64,000 nt of DNA, taken from Ricinus communis (lineage: Eukaryota > Streptophyta > Magnoliopsida > Malpighiales > Euphorbiaceae). Each line of letters starts with the position of its first letter. Position 1 is the stretch's first letter. The notes under the pieces are model-generated. The model saw only the letters and a program-made list of their open reading frames with translations, ran no database searches and was not told where the DNA came from. Location of the stretch: the NCBI RefSeq assembly GCF_019578655.1, contig NC_063256.1:16006916-16070915 (forward strand). The letters are read 5' to 3'. Positions 25,415 through 38,400 of the stretch are shown here, piece after piece. The position numbers were made by a program, and so were the translations under genes.

Positions 25415-28283
25415 TGTAATACCCGGAATTTTTCCCTTAATAATGATTATGTTAATTATGATTAATAAATGAGTTTTATTTAAATTAATTTAATTCTATT
25501 TTTTTCGGTTTAATTGGAATAATTTTAACGCAATTTTGAAATTTAATATTAGACAAATAAAGGAGTTATTTCTATATCCAATTAGTTTGATTTTTAAGAA
25601 ATTAATTGAGTAAATCCTTTGAGAAATAAATTATATTTTTGGTTATTCAAAATTTTTTCCCAAATGATCATATTTAATTAAATTATATATTTGAGAGTCA
25701 TGAAAGAAATTGTAAAGGATATTTTTTTAATATAGAATTATTGGGAAAAAAGGAGTATTTTAATTAGCTAATGGTGTTAATTTTTAATTGGAAAATATTT
25801 AGCAATTTTATTAATTAAATTAATTATGTGGTAGGACTAAATTGGAAATTTATTTTGGGATGATAATTGAAAGTAAAATTTTATTATTATGGGGGTTTAA
25901 TGAAAATTTGTATGTTTGGTATTTTTGTAAATAAATATGTCGGCCAAGGGCATATATGTAATTGTGTATTTTCAATAATTCTAATTTGACCCAAATTAAA
26001 TAGTTAGGGGCTTAATTGAAAGGCTAAAGAAGAGTTTGGGGATTAATTGGAATTTCTGCAGGACAAAACTATTAGTAATTTAAAAAGTTGAAGGACCAAA
26101 CGGTAAGAGGGAAAAGTTCAGGGGCCTAATGTTGATATGGAGAAGAAAGAAAAGAAAGGAGATCAGGGAGAGAGAACGCGTGGAGGAGAAAAGGAAAGGA
26201 GGGCTGATTGGCGGCCGTCGGCCGCTGATGTCGGCGCCACGGCCGACAAGCGCACCAATGGGAATCGCATGAAGGGCGTTGATTCGGAGGCCGCCCGACC
26301 GCTGTTGGCGGCCGAGTCGGGTGGCAATCGGCTTCTCTCGGCGAGGGCTCTCTTTTGGCACCAGCAGTGACGCTTGTGGTGGCCGGAGACGGAAGATCCG
26401 GCGAAGTGAATTTAGGAGGGGCAGCCAGCGTTTTCTACTTTTCCGGTGAGCTTTGGCGGAGGATGGATGATCGGAGGATGTATCCTGACTCTCCTCAACT
26501 CAAGCTTCGCAATGGCACCGGTTTTGTGGCGATCGGTCTTCATTTGCAAATCGACAGCCGAGATCGTCCGCAAATCTCCCCGGACGATCGGGGGTCGGAT
26601 CAGAAAATTAGAAGTGGGGATCGTTGTCAGCGTGTCGTTCCGACTCCGATGGCGTGCTCGGATCGTCAATCGAACTCCGGCGGCTGGAAGCGAGTCGACC
26701 GAGCGATCAAGTGTCTCGGTAATTTTCTTTCGCCCGTTAATTTTGAAATTCTTTGATGTAATTTATGCTTATTGATTGTGTTGTGCATTAGAAAATTTTG
26801 TGTGTTAAAAGATTTGCTTGTCGGACTGCCTGCCATAGTCATGATTTTTGTGTTATTTGCGGAGTCGAGAAATTAGTGAAGTCTTGGGGACTCGACTCCC
26901 ATTGTATTAAATTGCTAGATATTTGAAGTGTTTTTCTAGCAGGTTCTGGACCCGTTTTACGGGGGGTAAATGTCCGTTTTATAGGGGAGGTTATGCCGAA
27001 TTTTCGGTAGAATTTACCCGAGTCGTGATTCTTAGACAGTCAGTCCTAGGAATCTAGACCTAGGGTTAATTGTAAATTTTTCAGCATTATTGATAAATTG
27101 TTTTTTCGTGATTAGATAATCCGTCTGTCCGGCTCGCTCCAACCGAGGCACTGGAGCAGAGCAAGGAGGTCGCCAAATCTGTGAGTTAAAAGTTATATAT
27201 CGATTATGCACGTGTGTCATGCATAAATTTTTGATTTGCTATCGTGGTTATTTATTTGCAAGGTCAAATTATTCATTTAATTATTATTCATTTGTATCAT
27301 GCTTTTGATTACTATTCATTTATATATCATTGATTTATTATTGCATGATGACACGGGATGGGACGACAGTAGAACATAAGAGTTTGATGAGTGTTCCGGT
27401 ATAAATCCAAGAGTGATGGAAAAGGGTAAATAGGTAAATTTAAAAAGAAAGGATTAGGACTTGCCCTGATTGAGCTTGCTCTCTAGGCTTAGTAGAGTGT
27501 GTTTGCCGGAGGTAAGGTCCCTGATCGAGCTTGCTCTCTAAGCTCCAGACCTATTGGATTAAGAGAGCCGAAAGGCTAAGACAAGTAACCAGACTCGAGG
27601 TAAGGTCCCTGATCGAGCTTCGCTCTCTGGGCGCCAGTCCTATTGGAATGATATTAGTCGGGATGATAGAGTTGAGGTTAGCCGAGATGTCAGTATGGAG
27701 ATTGACCGAGATGTTAGTGTTAGGATTAGTGTTCTACTGTGGTACTCCGTCCTATTGTGTGTGAAAATTATTTAATTTAATTTAAGCATGGTATGACACG
27801 TATATCTTTACATGACTTATGTTTATTTCAAATTAAATAAATGTATTACTGAAGTATTTGTAACTGTTTTTAGATATATGATTTTAACTCACTCTCAAGA
27901 CTGACAGTCTCAATTTACTTTCTTTTTTCAGATTCGTGACTGTTAGTCTTCCCGCGACTCTTAATCAGTAACCCGACTCCTTCATCATCGGGTGGTGTAT
28001 TCGATTTGGTATGTTAATTTGTAAAATCTTAGATTCTATGCAATAGTAATAGTAGATGTATCAGTTGTAAATTTTCTAAGTTTCGGGTCTAGCCAAATTC
28101 TTTTGGCAAATCGAATTAATTGTGTAAAATTTAATTATTGAGATAATTGTGGCATTAATAATAGTAAAATTTGAGATGAGATTTGTTTGAGTTAGTGAGT
28201 GTCAGGCTTACTACTGGATTCGGTGGCCTTACGCCTACCCATTCCCTAGTGCCGGTCATGGGCCCACAGATGGGGTCATGACA
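25415..28283 (+). mobile_element. Solo LTR, 2869 bp, inserted in the satellite
   Basis: It starts TGTAATACCC at 25415 and ends CATGACA at 28283. There is no PBS after it or polypurine tract before it, so this is a solo LTR. Its 3' two-thirds share the LTR blocks of 55931-58267: ttttacggggggtaaatg near 26954, gagcttcgctctctgggcgc tandem units near 27615, the gactccttcatcatcgggtg segment, and the ccattccctagtgccggtca end. Its 5' third is different, with no (ta)n or polypyrimidine tract and a GC-rich block at about 26170-26730. The flanking bases are aaaac (25410-25414) and acaac (28284-28288), a 5-bp target duplication with one change. The satellite on each side continues in phase. Frames of 77-133 codons inside it (26080-26775) overlap on both strands and have no recognisable domains. 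Confidence 0.9.
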
Positions 28284-28853
28284 ACAACCTCGTAATAGTA
28301 GTGTAATTGCAAGTCTAAGAAAACAGCCTTGTAGAAGGGGTAAATTTTTTAATATGAGAAAGCAACCCCGTAAGAGGGGTATATTTATAAAAATTAGAAA
28401 ACAACCCCGTAATACGGGGATATTTATCATTCGGAGAAAATAACCCTGTAATTTTAGAATATTTGTGAGTATGAGGAAACAACCCTATAAATGGGTTAAT
28501 ATTATTATATGAGAAAACAAACTCGTAAAAGAGGTATATTTGTCGATATAAGAAAATAACCTCGTAAAACGTGTATATTTATGAATTTGACAAAACAACC
28601 GTATAATAGTGCTAATAATTTAATATGATTAAACGACCCTGTAATAGTGGTATATTTATCAATATAAGAAAATAACCCCGTAAAATAGGTATATTTATAA
28701 ATCTGAGAAAAGAACCCCGTAAAAGTATTATAATTGCGAGTCTATGAAAACAACCTCGTAGAAGGGGTAAATTTTTGAATATGAGAAAACAATCCCGTAA
28801 TACGGGGATATTTATAAATTGAAGAAAATAAACCCGTAATTTTTGTATATTTT
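26682..28853. repeat. Right arm of the 2.17-kb inverted duplication
   Basis: This is the probable source copy of 13968-16134. It contains the solo-LTR 3' part, the LTR/satellite junction at 28283/28284 and 570 bp of satellite. It is the likely source because the LTR here is complete and flanked by target-site copies, while the left arm is cut inside the LTR. Confidence 0.85.
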
Positions 28854-29458
28854 GAGAGTATGAGAAAACATCCCCTTAAATGTGTTAATTTTATAATATG
28901 AGAAAACAACCCCGTAAAAGGGATATATTTATAAATTTGAGAAAATAACCCTATGATAGTGCTAAAAATTTAATATGAGAAAACGACCCCGTAAAAGTGG
29001 TAAATTTATCAATATAAGAAAATAAATCCATAAAATGTGTATATTTATGAATCTGAGAAAACAACATCGTAAAAGTAGTGTAATTGCAAGTCTAAGAAAA
29101 TGGCCTCGTAGAAGGGGTAAATATTTTAATATGAGAAAGCAACCCCGTAAGAGGGGTATATTTATAAAAATCAGAAAACAACCCCGTAATACAGGGATAT
29201 TTATCAATCGGAGAAAATAACCTTGTAATTTTGGAATATTTGTGAGTATGAGAAAACAACTCCTTAAATGGGTTAATTTTAGAGTATAAGAAAACAACCC
29301 CGTAAAAGGGGTATATTTGTCCATAAGAAAATAACCCCATAAAACGTGTAAATTTATGAATTTGACAAAACAACCCCATAATAGTACCAATAATTTAATC
29401 TGAGAAAACGACCATGTAAAAGTGGTATAATTATCAATATAAGAAAATAACCCCGTAA
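28284..29458 (-). repeat. Higher-order satellite array, - orientation (segment 3)
   Basis: This continues segment 2 beyond the solo LTR and is paralogous to about 44685-45820. It stops at 29458 just after ccccgtaa in a K/J position, where non-satellite sequence starts. Confidence 0.93.
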
Positions 29459-29469
29459 TGTTTTGACTT

Positions 29470-29640
29470 TCAGGCTCTAATCATCGTTTTCAGTAAAGCC
29501 TTGCCATTAAAGGCTTTATCGGACCAAAGTTTGGCAGGAATACAAAAATTGGATTGGCTTTCAGGGAAATCCATCAGAACTAGATCTTTAATCACCTCCA
29601 TCATATCGGAATTTTGTAAAGCTCCAGTGCTAATACTCAT
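29470..29640 (-). pseudogene. Possible LINE ORF1 (DUF4283-like) N-terminal remnant
   Basis: On the minus strand an ATG at 29640-29638 opens 56 codons to a TGA at 29472-29470. The C-terminal half reads FCIPAKLWSDKAFNGKALL then KTMIRA. This resembles the start of the DUF4283 domain in plant LINE-type ORF1 and zinc-knuckle proteins, where a (K/R)-hydrophobic-x-S/T-D-(R/K)-x-F-N-x-x-A pattern precedes a conserved Trp. The frame ends just where the domain would continue, and satellite starts 12 bp further on. The downstream part is therefore gone. Assignment is from pattern memory only; an unrelated gene fragment is possible. Confidence 0.35.
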
Positions 29641-30080
29641 TCTGGTCCTTGTGATGAGAGAAGAATATGCAGATATATTAATTTAAAGGTGAAAAAGAGA
29701 TGAATTATTAATTAGCCAGAGAGACAACTATGAGAATTGACGTGTCCCTTGCAAATACTCCACCCACAAAAGAATTAGTAAGACTGACAAAAAAACAAAA
29801 ACTTTGAGAGAAAAACAAAGAAAATGCAAAGTCAATTGAAACAAAATATAGAAACAAGAAAAACAAATAAAGAAATGAAAAAAAAAAAACAACAAGAGCT
29901 GAGAGACCGATGGAACAAAAGAAATCGGAAAATAATGATTAGATGATGGTGAGATAGGTGAAAAATAAGGAAAAGGACAAAAGATCATGGAAAATAAATG
30001 AGATCTGATAAAAGATCAAAACCCTAGCTCACGAGAGCCTGAGAACTCTAACCCTCCACCTGAGGGAACTCCTATGTTAA
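29641..30080 (-). other. Possible 5' leader upstream of the LINE-like remnant
   Basis: Read on the minus strand, this stretch begins with a g(a/t)gctagggtttt-type sequence (near 30025) and runs through a pyrimidine-rich, low-complexity region to the ATG at 29640. That layout is common for 5' untranslated leaders of plant transcripts and LINEs. A minus-strand frame at 29728-29988 is phenylalanine/serine-rich low complexity and is not called as a gene. Confidence 0.3.
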
Positions 30081-33000
30081 TAAAATAATTTATTTTTATA
30101 AAGTAAAAGATAAAGAACCATATCTAATAAAAATACTTAGCACTAACTTACCTAAACAACAAAACAAATATTTTTTATAAAGGCCACGAGCCAATTTAGG
30201 ATTACAATCCAACCGATTAAAATAGACTAGAATCAGTAAAAACGGAAACTGTTGGCCCAAAACTAGAAGGGGACTGTTCCACAATTGGTTTCTCCTCAGC
30301 TCCAACCAGAAATGTCTATCCAATTTTCAATTTGTAAAAGAAATTAATTCCTTTTTATTAATATCTTAAAAAATTAATGACAACCGGTCAGAACTGAAAC
30401 ATTGTCGTTTCCATCGCCACAATGTCTATTTGTATGCATTGCATCTTTATATTTGAAATACAAACTAATATCAATAAAAAACACTTAATAAATAAAATCT
30501 ATTAATTATTTAGTTTGTACTAAACATCAGAGATAATTACTATTTGCCCCTCGTAATTTTTATGTATTATACTCGTTATCGTTTAATATTTAAAAATGAT
30601 ATTTTCTCATTTTTTATTAGTTTTATATTAAAAGTCATTCCGTCAGAATTTTTGTTAAACAACCATTAACTAGGTTTTGGTTTATACTATTTGCTTTCTA
30701 ATTTTTGGTGTAATATAAAAATTACTTTTATAATTAGTTTATTACACTAAAACCTCATTCTCTCCTAATAAAATTAATTATTATTTCTTGCATCCGAAGT
30801 TAAATCAGTTGACTAAATTGATAAAAAAATTAATTAATCAGTAAATCTATTATTAAATATCAAACTTATCTAAAATTATATTCTTAATTAAATTAAGAAT
30901 TAATTCTAATAAAATCTAAAAAATTTGAGAATACTTATATTTAACAAATATTAAAAATTCATATAACTTAATTTCAAATTATTAAAGTAAAATAAATACT
31001 ATTCTTATTATTAATTTTGTTAGACTAGGATTGCAGTTTTGATAAAAAATTTAAGAATCAAGTTATAATTTTTAATTAACTTAGTTCTCTAATTATATTG
31101 ACTTTAAATATAAAAAGATTTTGATGTGTCTAAATTAGTACTCGCAAATGTACAAATGGAATGGTAGTTCGGGTAAGCTCACAACGAGGTCGATCTCACA
31201 ATGAATTGTAGAGCATATATTATAAAGACCAACTATCACACAAATAACTGAAAGTAAATATAAACACTCTAAGTTGATGTTTTGAAAATGATCTTAGTTT
31301 AATAAAAAAAATTAAATAACTAGAAAGTAAAAATGCAACTAGAATTATTAATATGAACTACATAATAAAATAACATTTAGTCTAGCTTTTACTTAGTAAT
31401 CTCCTTAATTCTCTTAAGCCATAATTTAACGAATGAGATGGTGATGTGTCTTTTCCTTAAGTCACTCAAGCTAATGATGTAACTTAGGTTTCTTATACTA
31501 ACATAAATTAAAGTAAAAATGATGTTTCTAATACTTTTAACCTAAAGATTTTCATAACACATATTACTACTAAATTGATATGATTGTCAATCAATAATAA
31601 TAGATGAAACTAATGAACATATGAAGGAAAAGAAATTATTCATTAAACTCAAAATATATAAGGTTCATACATAAGTAAAAAGTCAAACTAAACACTTATG
31701 GGACTTAGCCTAACATACTTAATTCAACGATCATTGTAATTAAATAGAAAGACTTAAGATTCATAAAATAGAAAACTAAAACTCTCTCAAAGTTCAAAGA
31801 CTCTTCAAGGAATGAAAAAGATTGGTCATCTTTCTCCACGTCTTCGAAAAACTTCTCTGATTCTTCAAAGAATGATACAACACAAGCTAGCCTGATGTCA
31901 AAGATGATGAACTCTAAAATTTTCTGCAGAGAATAATAGAACCTTTCTCCAGAGAGATTCAGTAGCCGAAGAACTTCCTATTCTAATTCTCTTATACTCC
32001 TTGTAGAGATTCCTTTTTTTAGAGTTCTTTTCTCAACACATAACCCCTATAATTTATCCCTTATTGTCCTAAACAATTCAAATGATAATTATCCACTAAT
32101 TACATAATAATTACTTAAACTCCACGTTTTAGACCTTAATAAATTAAGTTAGGCCCAAACTATGAATAGCCCACGTGTCTGATTCTCGAGCTTTTAATAG
32201 CTGCAGTCTAATTAACGCCCATTAGTGCATTTTTAGCTCAGATTCTCCTCGTTTGCATTATTTCATGAATTTAGACAAGAAAAACTAAAGTGAGGTAAAA
32301 CACATTTTTATACTATATTATATATAGAAATAAATCATTAAAACTCTAAAATACCCTTAAATATCTATATACAATTTAGATCGATCAAATTTAAAAACAA
32401 TAATAAAATATAAGAACAGTTTATTTATTACATCAAAATTAAGAACTAATAATATTAAATCAATCTATTTCTTGACGAGGACTTTTAAAATAAAATTATA
32501 AAATAGAAAAATAAAAAATATAATTTGTATATACTAAAGTCTTAATAATATGATATGAAAACATACAAGAATTATATAATAATTATCTTTAAAGGTTAAC
32601 AATAACTTAAATAAAAATTGACTAATTTAATGTTATTTTTAATTAAATAAGGTATAATAAATTTAGCAATTCAATATTATCATATATAAAATATATATAG
32701 TTTTTCAATAACATTTAATTAAATTTCTTGTAAATTTTGGATAATAATACATAAAGTAAAAAAAAAATAACTTATCATATTTAATGAATTTTCTAGTACT
32801 GAAACAAAATACTAATTGGATATGGAGATTTCAAGTTTGAAATATAGTAAATGCATTTTGAAAAAGAAAAAACAATTAAAACATAGAATTCTTTTGTTTT
32901 AAATTTCTTCCAGAAAAAACAAAATTTCTTTTGTCCTAAAAAGAAATTACAGAACATTGAAAGCTTGAAATGATCACAAAGTAACAACCCATAGTCCTAA

Positions 33001-34693
33001 TTCACAAAACCCAAAACGACATCGGTCGATCAATCTTCAATTGTTAACTTGTCCCCCAAGTCTAATTCTTCCTCTTTAAGAAAATATATTTAAGAAAAGT
33101 GTAATATGTAAAATCATGAGATAAATATTTAGAAGGGTTTATTTAATTTAAACTTTTAAAGATTTGAATAGGTTTTTTTTAACTGAATCATAGTTCATAG
33201 ATTTTTAATGATTTTTATAGATTTTACTTAAAAATATTTTTATAGATATTGATATGCGTCTATTGATTTTTATAGACTATTATTTATCTATTATATAATT
33301 ATTTAAAAATAAATTTAATTATTTTACTTTTATTATTTTTTCTCTATCTTTACTTTAAATATTATCCATAATTTCATATATAAATGATAGATTTCATTTC
33401 ATCATTTTTTTGTCAAGATAATAATTTTTTAAAAGAAAATTTATATCACAATTTGTCTCCAATCATCAAATTCATGTCATACTCATTATATTTTATTTAT
33501 TACTTATCTGATAAATACTTAAATCAACAAGAGTTACACTTATCGATTATTTGATAAATATCTAAATCGACAATAATCACGCTTACCAATAAAAATAATT
33601 ATCTAAATAATCTTCTTAATTAGAACCTAGAAGTCTATATATATCAGGGTTATTTGCTCAAATGTTCCATTTAAAATTTATATTTTTTATGAGGACCTCT
33701 TTTAATATTAAATTAAAAACTTTTAATTATTATTTTTTATTTGTGAGCACAAGCAAAATATTTTTAGTAAATGATTTTTAGCTTCCGAGTCTCATCCAAT
33801 TTCTTATATTTTTTTAAGATGGAAAATTTAGTGAAGAAAAATAAAGATAATAATATAAGAAATTTTGAGAATAAGAAGAAAAATGAATTTTTTTATAAAA
33901 AAAAAATTCTATTGAAATCTTAAAGAAAAGTGAAAAAAAGAATTTAACAAATTTATATTTATAAAAATGCATAAAAAGTTATTAAAAGTATATAAAAACT
34001 CATATCTATAAAAATTAATAACTTTTTGAATGCTGACTTACTTTTATAGAGTTTATAAAAATTCTAATTAAATATCCTTTAAGTTTTATAAATTTTTTAA
34101 AAAAATTTAAAAGTCAATATTGAATTTACTTCACGATTTATAGTCTTTAACAAATTTTATTGAATGCATTGTAACTTTTAAAAATTTCATTAAAATCCTT
34201 AAGATTTCTAAGTGAATACATCCTCCTTAGTAATTGACTCATGTATTTTGTTTTACTGTGTGAACACTTGGAATTATCCATTTACTGCTGTCATTACAAA
34301 AACTAAGCAGATATTGGAAGAAGATAACATCGACAACATTAATTAGCAAGAGCTGAGCATATTATAGTTCCAGATATATGCAAGCAATGTGCATGTCAGT
34401 TATTTAACACATGCGATTGGTCGTTAAATTTATAATACTTTTTATTTTAAGAGCAGTGTATGTACTAAATATATTTTTTGTTTACTTTCTTAGTTTTTTA
34501 TATTTGATATTTTATAAATTAGTAATTTTATTAAGTATTAAATTCTAAAATTAATTTTAATTTCATTAAATATTGATTTTTTATTATTTAAAAATTAGTA
34601 ATTTTATTAATAGTTGATTCTTATAATAATAATTTTAGTATAATAAATGTTAATAGAAATAATAAAGAATTAAAATCTTATTAATTCTTATTG

Positions 34694-35488
34694 ACAAATT
34701 CTAACATTTTTAATAGTTCTTTTAATGATTTTAAGAATAGTTTTATTTTTTTATAAGATATCATATTTATTTTTATATGATATTGAATTTTTACTGTCAT
34801 GCATATTCATTAGGTTCATTAGAGATAAATTATTGATTCATTGATACTACAATGTAAGTTTATTGAAGATTTATTGTTAAAGATAGCTATAAACAACAAA
34901 ATCATTAAATATTGCTTATAGGTTCATCAAATATAAGGTATAGATTCATCAGTTCTAAACTGTAGATTCATCGATTAAAATATGAACATATTTTTCAAAT
35001 TATGAATTTCTAAACTATAATCTATGAATATTAGGTTTATGTATAATGAACTTATAGTTTATAAATTATGAACCTTTTATTTTTAACCTATGAATCTGTA
35101 TATTTTTATAAACTCTAAGATATTATATATGAACTTTAAGTATACATATAATGAACTTATAGTTTTATGATTTAAAATTTTCAATATAATTTTTATTACA
35201 AATTCTAACATTTTTAGTAGTTTTTTTAATGACTTCAATGATAGTTCTATTTTTTTATAAAATATCTATTTATTTTTATATGATATTAAATTCTTACTGT
35301 CATGCATATTTATTCAGTTCATTGGACATAAATTATAGGTTCATTAGACATAAATAGTAGGTTCATCATCAGTAGAGTGTAGATTCATGGAGAATTTGCT
35401 GCTAAATAAACAACAGATCATTAAGTATTACTTATAAGTTCATCAAATATAAGGTGTAGATACATTGTTTTTAAACTTTAAATTCATT
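34694..35488. repeat. Diverged direct duplication, offset about 504 bp
   Basis: 34694 to about 34985 and 35198 to about 35488 share the same order of phrases: acaaattctaacattttta, atttttatatgatatt, ttactgtcatgcatatt, repeated 'ggttcatta' and 'gtagattcat' phrases, and ttcatcaaatataagg. Mismatches and small indels are frequent, so the duplication is old. The right copy ends within a few bases of the place where satellite resumes at 35494. Confidence 0.8.
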
Positions 35489-38400
35489 AATTCACAACCC
35501 CGTAAGAGGGGTGTATTTATAAATATTAGCAAACAACCCCGTAATACAAGGATATTTATCAATCGGAGAAAATAACCCTATAATTTTGGTATATTTGTGA
35601 GTATGAGAAAACAACCCCTTAAATGGGTTAATTTTATAATATGAGAAGACAACCCCGTAAAAGCAGTATATTTGTCGACATAAGAAAATAACTACGTAAA
35701 ACGTGTATATTAATGAATTTTCCAAAACGACTCTATAATAGTAGTAAAAATTTAATATGAGAATATGACCATGTAAAAGTAGTATATTTATCACTATATG
35801 AAAATAACCCCGTAAAACTTGTATATTTATGAATATAAGAAAATAACCACGTAAAAGTAGTATAATTGCGAGTCTGAGAAAACAGCCTTGTAGAAGGGAA
35901 ATTATTTTAATATACGGAAATAACCCCGTAAAAGGGGTATATTTATAAATATTAGAAAACAACACCGTAATACGGGGATATTTATCGATCGGAGAAAATT
36001 ACCGTGTAATTTTTGTATATTTGTGAGTATAAGAAAATAACCCCTTGACTGGGTTAATTTTAGAATATGACAAAACAACCCCGTAAAAGGGATATTTGTT
36101 TCTATATAAGAAAATTACCCCGTGAAATGTGTATATTTATGAATTTGACAAAGCAACCCTATAATAGTGCTAATAATTTAAAATGAGAAAACGATCCCGT
36201 AAAAATGGTATATTTATCAATATAAGAAAGTAACCCTCTAAAATGTGTATATTTATGAATATGAGAAAAAAACCTCATAAAAGTAGTGAAATTACGAGTC
36301 TGAGAAAACAGCCTTGTAGAAGGGGTAAATTTTATAATATGAGAAAATAACCCCGTAAGAGGGGTATATTTATAAATATTAGCAAACAACCGCGTAATAC
36401 AGGGATATTTCTCAATTGCAGAATATAACCTCGGAATTTTGGTATATTTATCAATATAAAAAAAATTCTTCTATAAAATATGTATATTTATGAATATGAG
36501 AAAATAACTTCGTAAAAGTAGTGTAATTGCGAGTTTGAGAAAACAGCCTCGTAGAAGAGGTAAATTTTATATTATGAGAAAACAACACCGTAATATGGGG
36601 ATATTTATCAATCAGAGAAAATAACCATGTACTTTTGGTGCATTTGTCGAAACAAGAAAATTTTAATATATTTGTTAGTATAAGAAAACAACCCTTAAAT
36701 GAGTTAATTTTATAATATGAGAAAACAACCCCGTAAAAAGGGTATATTTGTCGATATAAGAAAATAACCCCGTAAAACGTGTATATTTATGAATTTGACA
36801 AAACAACCCCATAATATTGCTAATAATTTAATATAAAAAAAATGACCCCGTAAAAGTGTTATGTTTATCAACATAAGAAAATAATCCCGTAAAACTTGTA
36901 TCATTATGAATTTGAGAAAATAACCCCGTAAAAATAGTGTAATTGCGAGTTTAAGAAAAAAGCCTCGTAGAAGGGTAAATTTTTTAATATGAGAAAAAAC
37001 CCTAGTAATACTGGGATATTTATCAATAACTCCATAATTTTGGAATATTTGTGAGTATGAGAAAACAACTCCTCAAATGGATTAAATTTATAATATGATA
37101 AACCAACCTCGTAAAAGGGGTATATTTGTCGATATAAGAAAATAACTCGTAAAACGGGTATATTTATGAATTTGAGAAAACAATTCCATAATAGTGCTAA
37201 AAATTTAATATGAGAAAGCGACCCCGTAAAAGTGGGATATTTATCAATATAAGAAAATAACCCCGTAAAACGTGTATATTTATGAATATGAGAAAACAAC
37301 CCCGTAAAGATATTGTAATTGCGAGTATGGAAAAACAGCCTCGTAGAAAGGGTAAATTTTTTAATATGAGAAAACAACCCTGTAAGAGGGGTATATTTAT
37401 AAATATTAAAAAACAACCCCGTAATATGGGGATATTTATCAATCGGAGAGAATAACCCCATAATTTTGGTATATTTGTGAGTATAAGAAAAAAAATCCCT
37501 TAAATGCGTTAATTTTATAATATGAGAAGATAACCCCGTAAAAGGGGTATATTTGTCGATATAAGAAAATATCCCCGTAAAACGTGTATATTTATAAATT
37601 TGACAAAACAACTCTATGATAGTGCTAAATATTTAATATGAGAATACAACCCTTTAAAAGTGGTATATTTATCAATATAAGAAAATAACTCCGTAAAACG
37701 TATATATTTATGAATATAAGAAAACAACCAAATAAAAGTAGTGTAATTGTTAGTCTAAGAAAACAGCCTCATAGAAGGAGAAATTTTTTTTAATATGCGA
37801 AAACAACCCATAAGAGGGGTATATTTATAGACAATAGAAAACAACACCGTAATACGGGGATATTTATCAATAGGAGAAAATAACCCCGTAATTTTTGTAT
37901 ATTTGTTAGTATGAGAAAACAACTCCTTACCTGGGATAATTTTAGAATATGATAAAATAACCCTATAAAAGGAGTATATTTATCGATATAAGAAAATAAC
38001 CCCGTAGAACGTGTATATTTATGAATTCAAAAAAATAACCACATAATAGTGCCAATAATATAATATGAGAAAATGACCCCGTAAAAGTGGTATATTTATA
38101 ATTATAAGAAAATAATTCCGTAAAACGTGTATATTCATGAATATGAGAAACAACCCCGTAAAAGTAGTATAATTGCGAGTCTGAGAAAATAACCTCGTAG
38201 AAGGTGTAAATTTTTTAATATGAGAAAACAACCCCGTAATATGGGGATATTTATCGATAGGAGAAAATAACCCTATAATTTTTGTATATTTGTGAGTATG
38301 AGAAAACAACCCCTTAATTTGGTTAATTTTAGAATTTGACAAAACAACCCCGTAAAAGGAGTATATTTATTGATATAATAAAATAACTCCGTAAACCTTG

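Larger units (their letters stand above)
29459..35493. other. AT-rich non-satellite island between satellite arrays
   Basis: About 6 kb with no satellite monomers. 29470-30080 looks like a minus-strand LINE 5' end, annotated separately. 30540-30780 contains phrases such as ctatttgcccctcgtaattt of a kind common in plant transposon-derived sequence, but I cannot delimit an element. 31130-32330 has a tactcgcaaatgtac start and runs of unassigned sequence. 32330-34690 is very AT-rich with poly-A/T runs and no credible coding frame. 34694-35488 is a diverged direct duplication. Frames of 62-86 codons in this island are low-complexity or lack domains. No intact gene is supported. It may be an insertion into the array with loss of three monomers (J, I, H), or sequence trapped when two arrays came together. 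Confidence 0.7.

Noticed and set aside
26080..26775. Overlapping frames of 77-133 codons on both strands as genes
   Set aside because: They lie in the GC-rich block of the solo LTR, have no recognisable domain, and are arginine/serine/proline-rich as expected for chance frames in GC-rich DNA.
29728..29988. An 86-codon minus-strand Phe/Ser-rich frame as a small membrane protein
   Set aside because: It is low complexity in a pyrimidine-rich leader-like region, with no conserved pattern.
30540..30780. A short inverted-repeat transposon around ctatttgcccctcg
   Set aside because: The second similar phrase (ctatttgctttctaattttt) is in direct, not inverted, orientation, so no element could be delimited.
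31130..32330. A discrete transposable element starting at tactcgcaaatgtac
   Set aside because: The phrase feels familiar from dispersed plant repeats, but I could not find matching ends, a target duplication or coding sequence.
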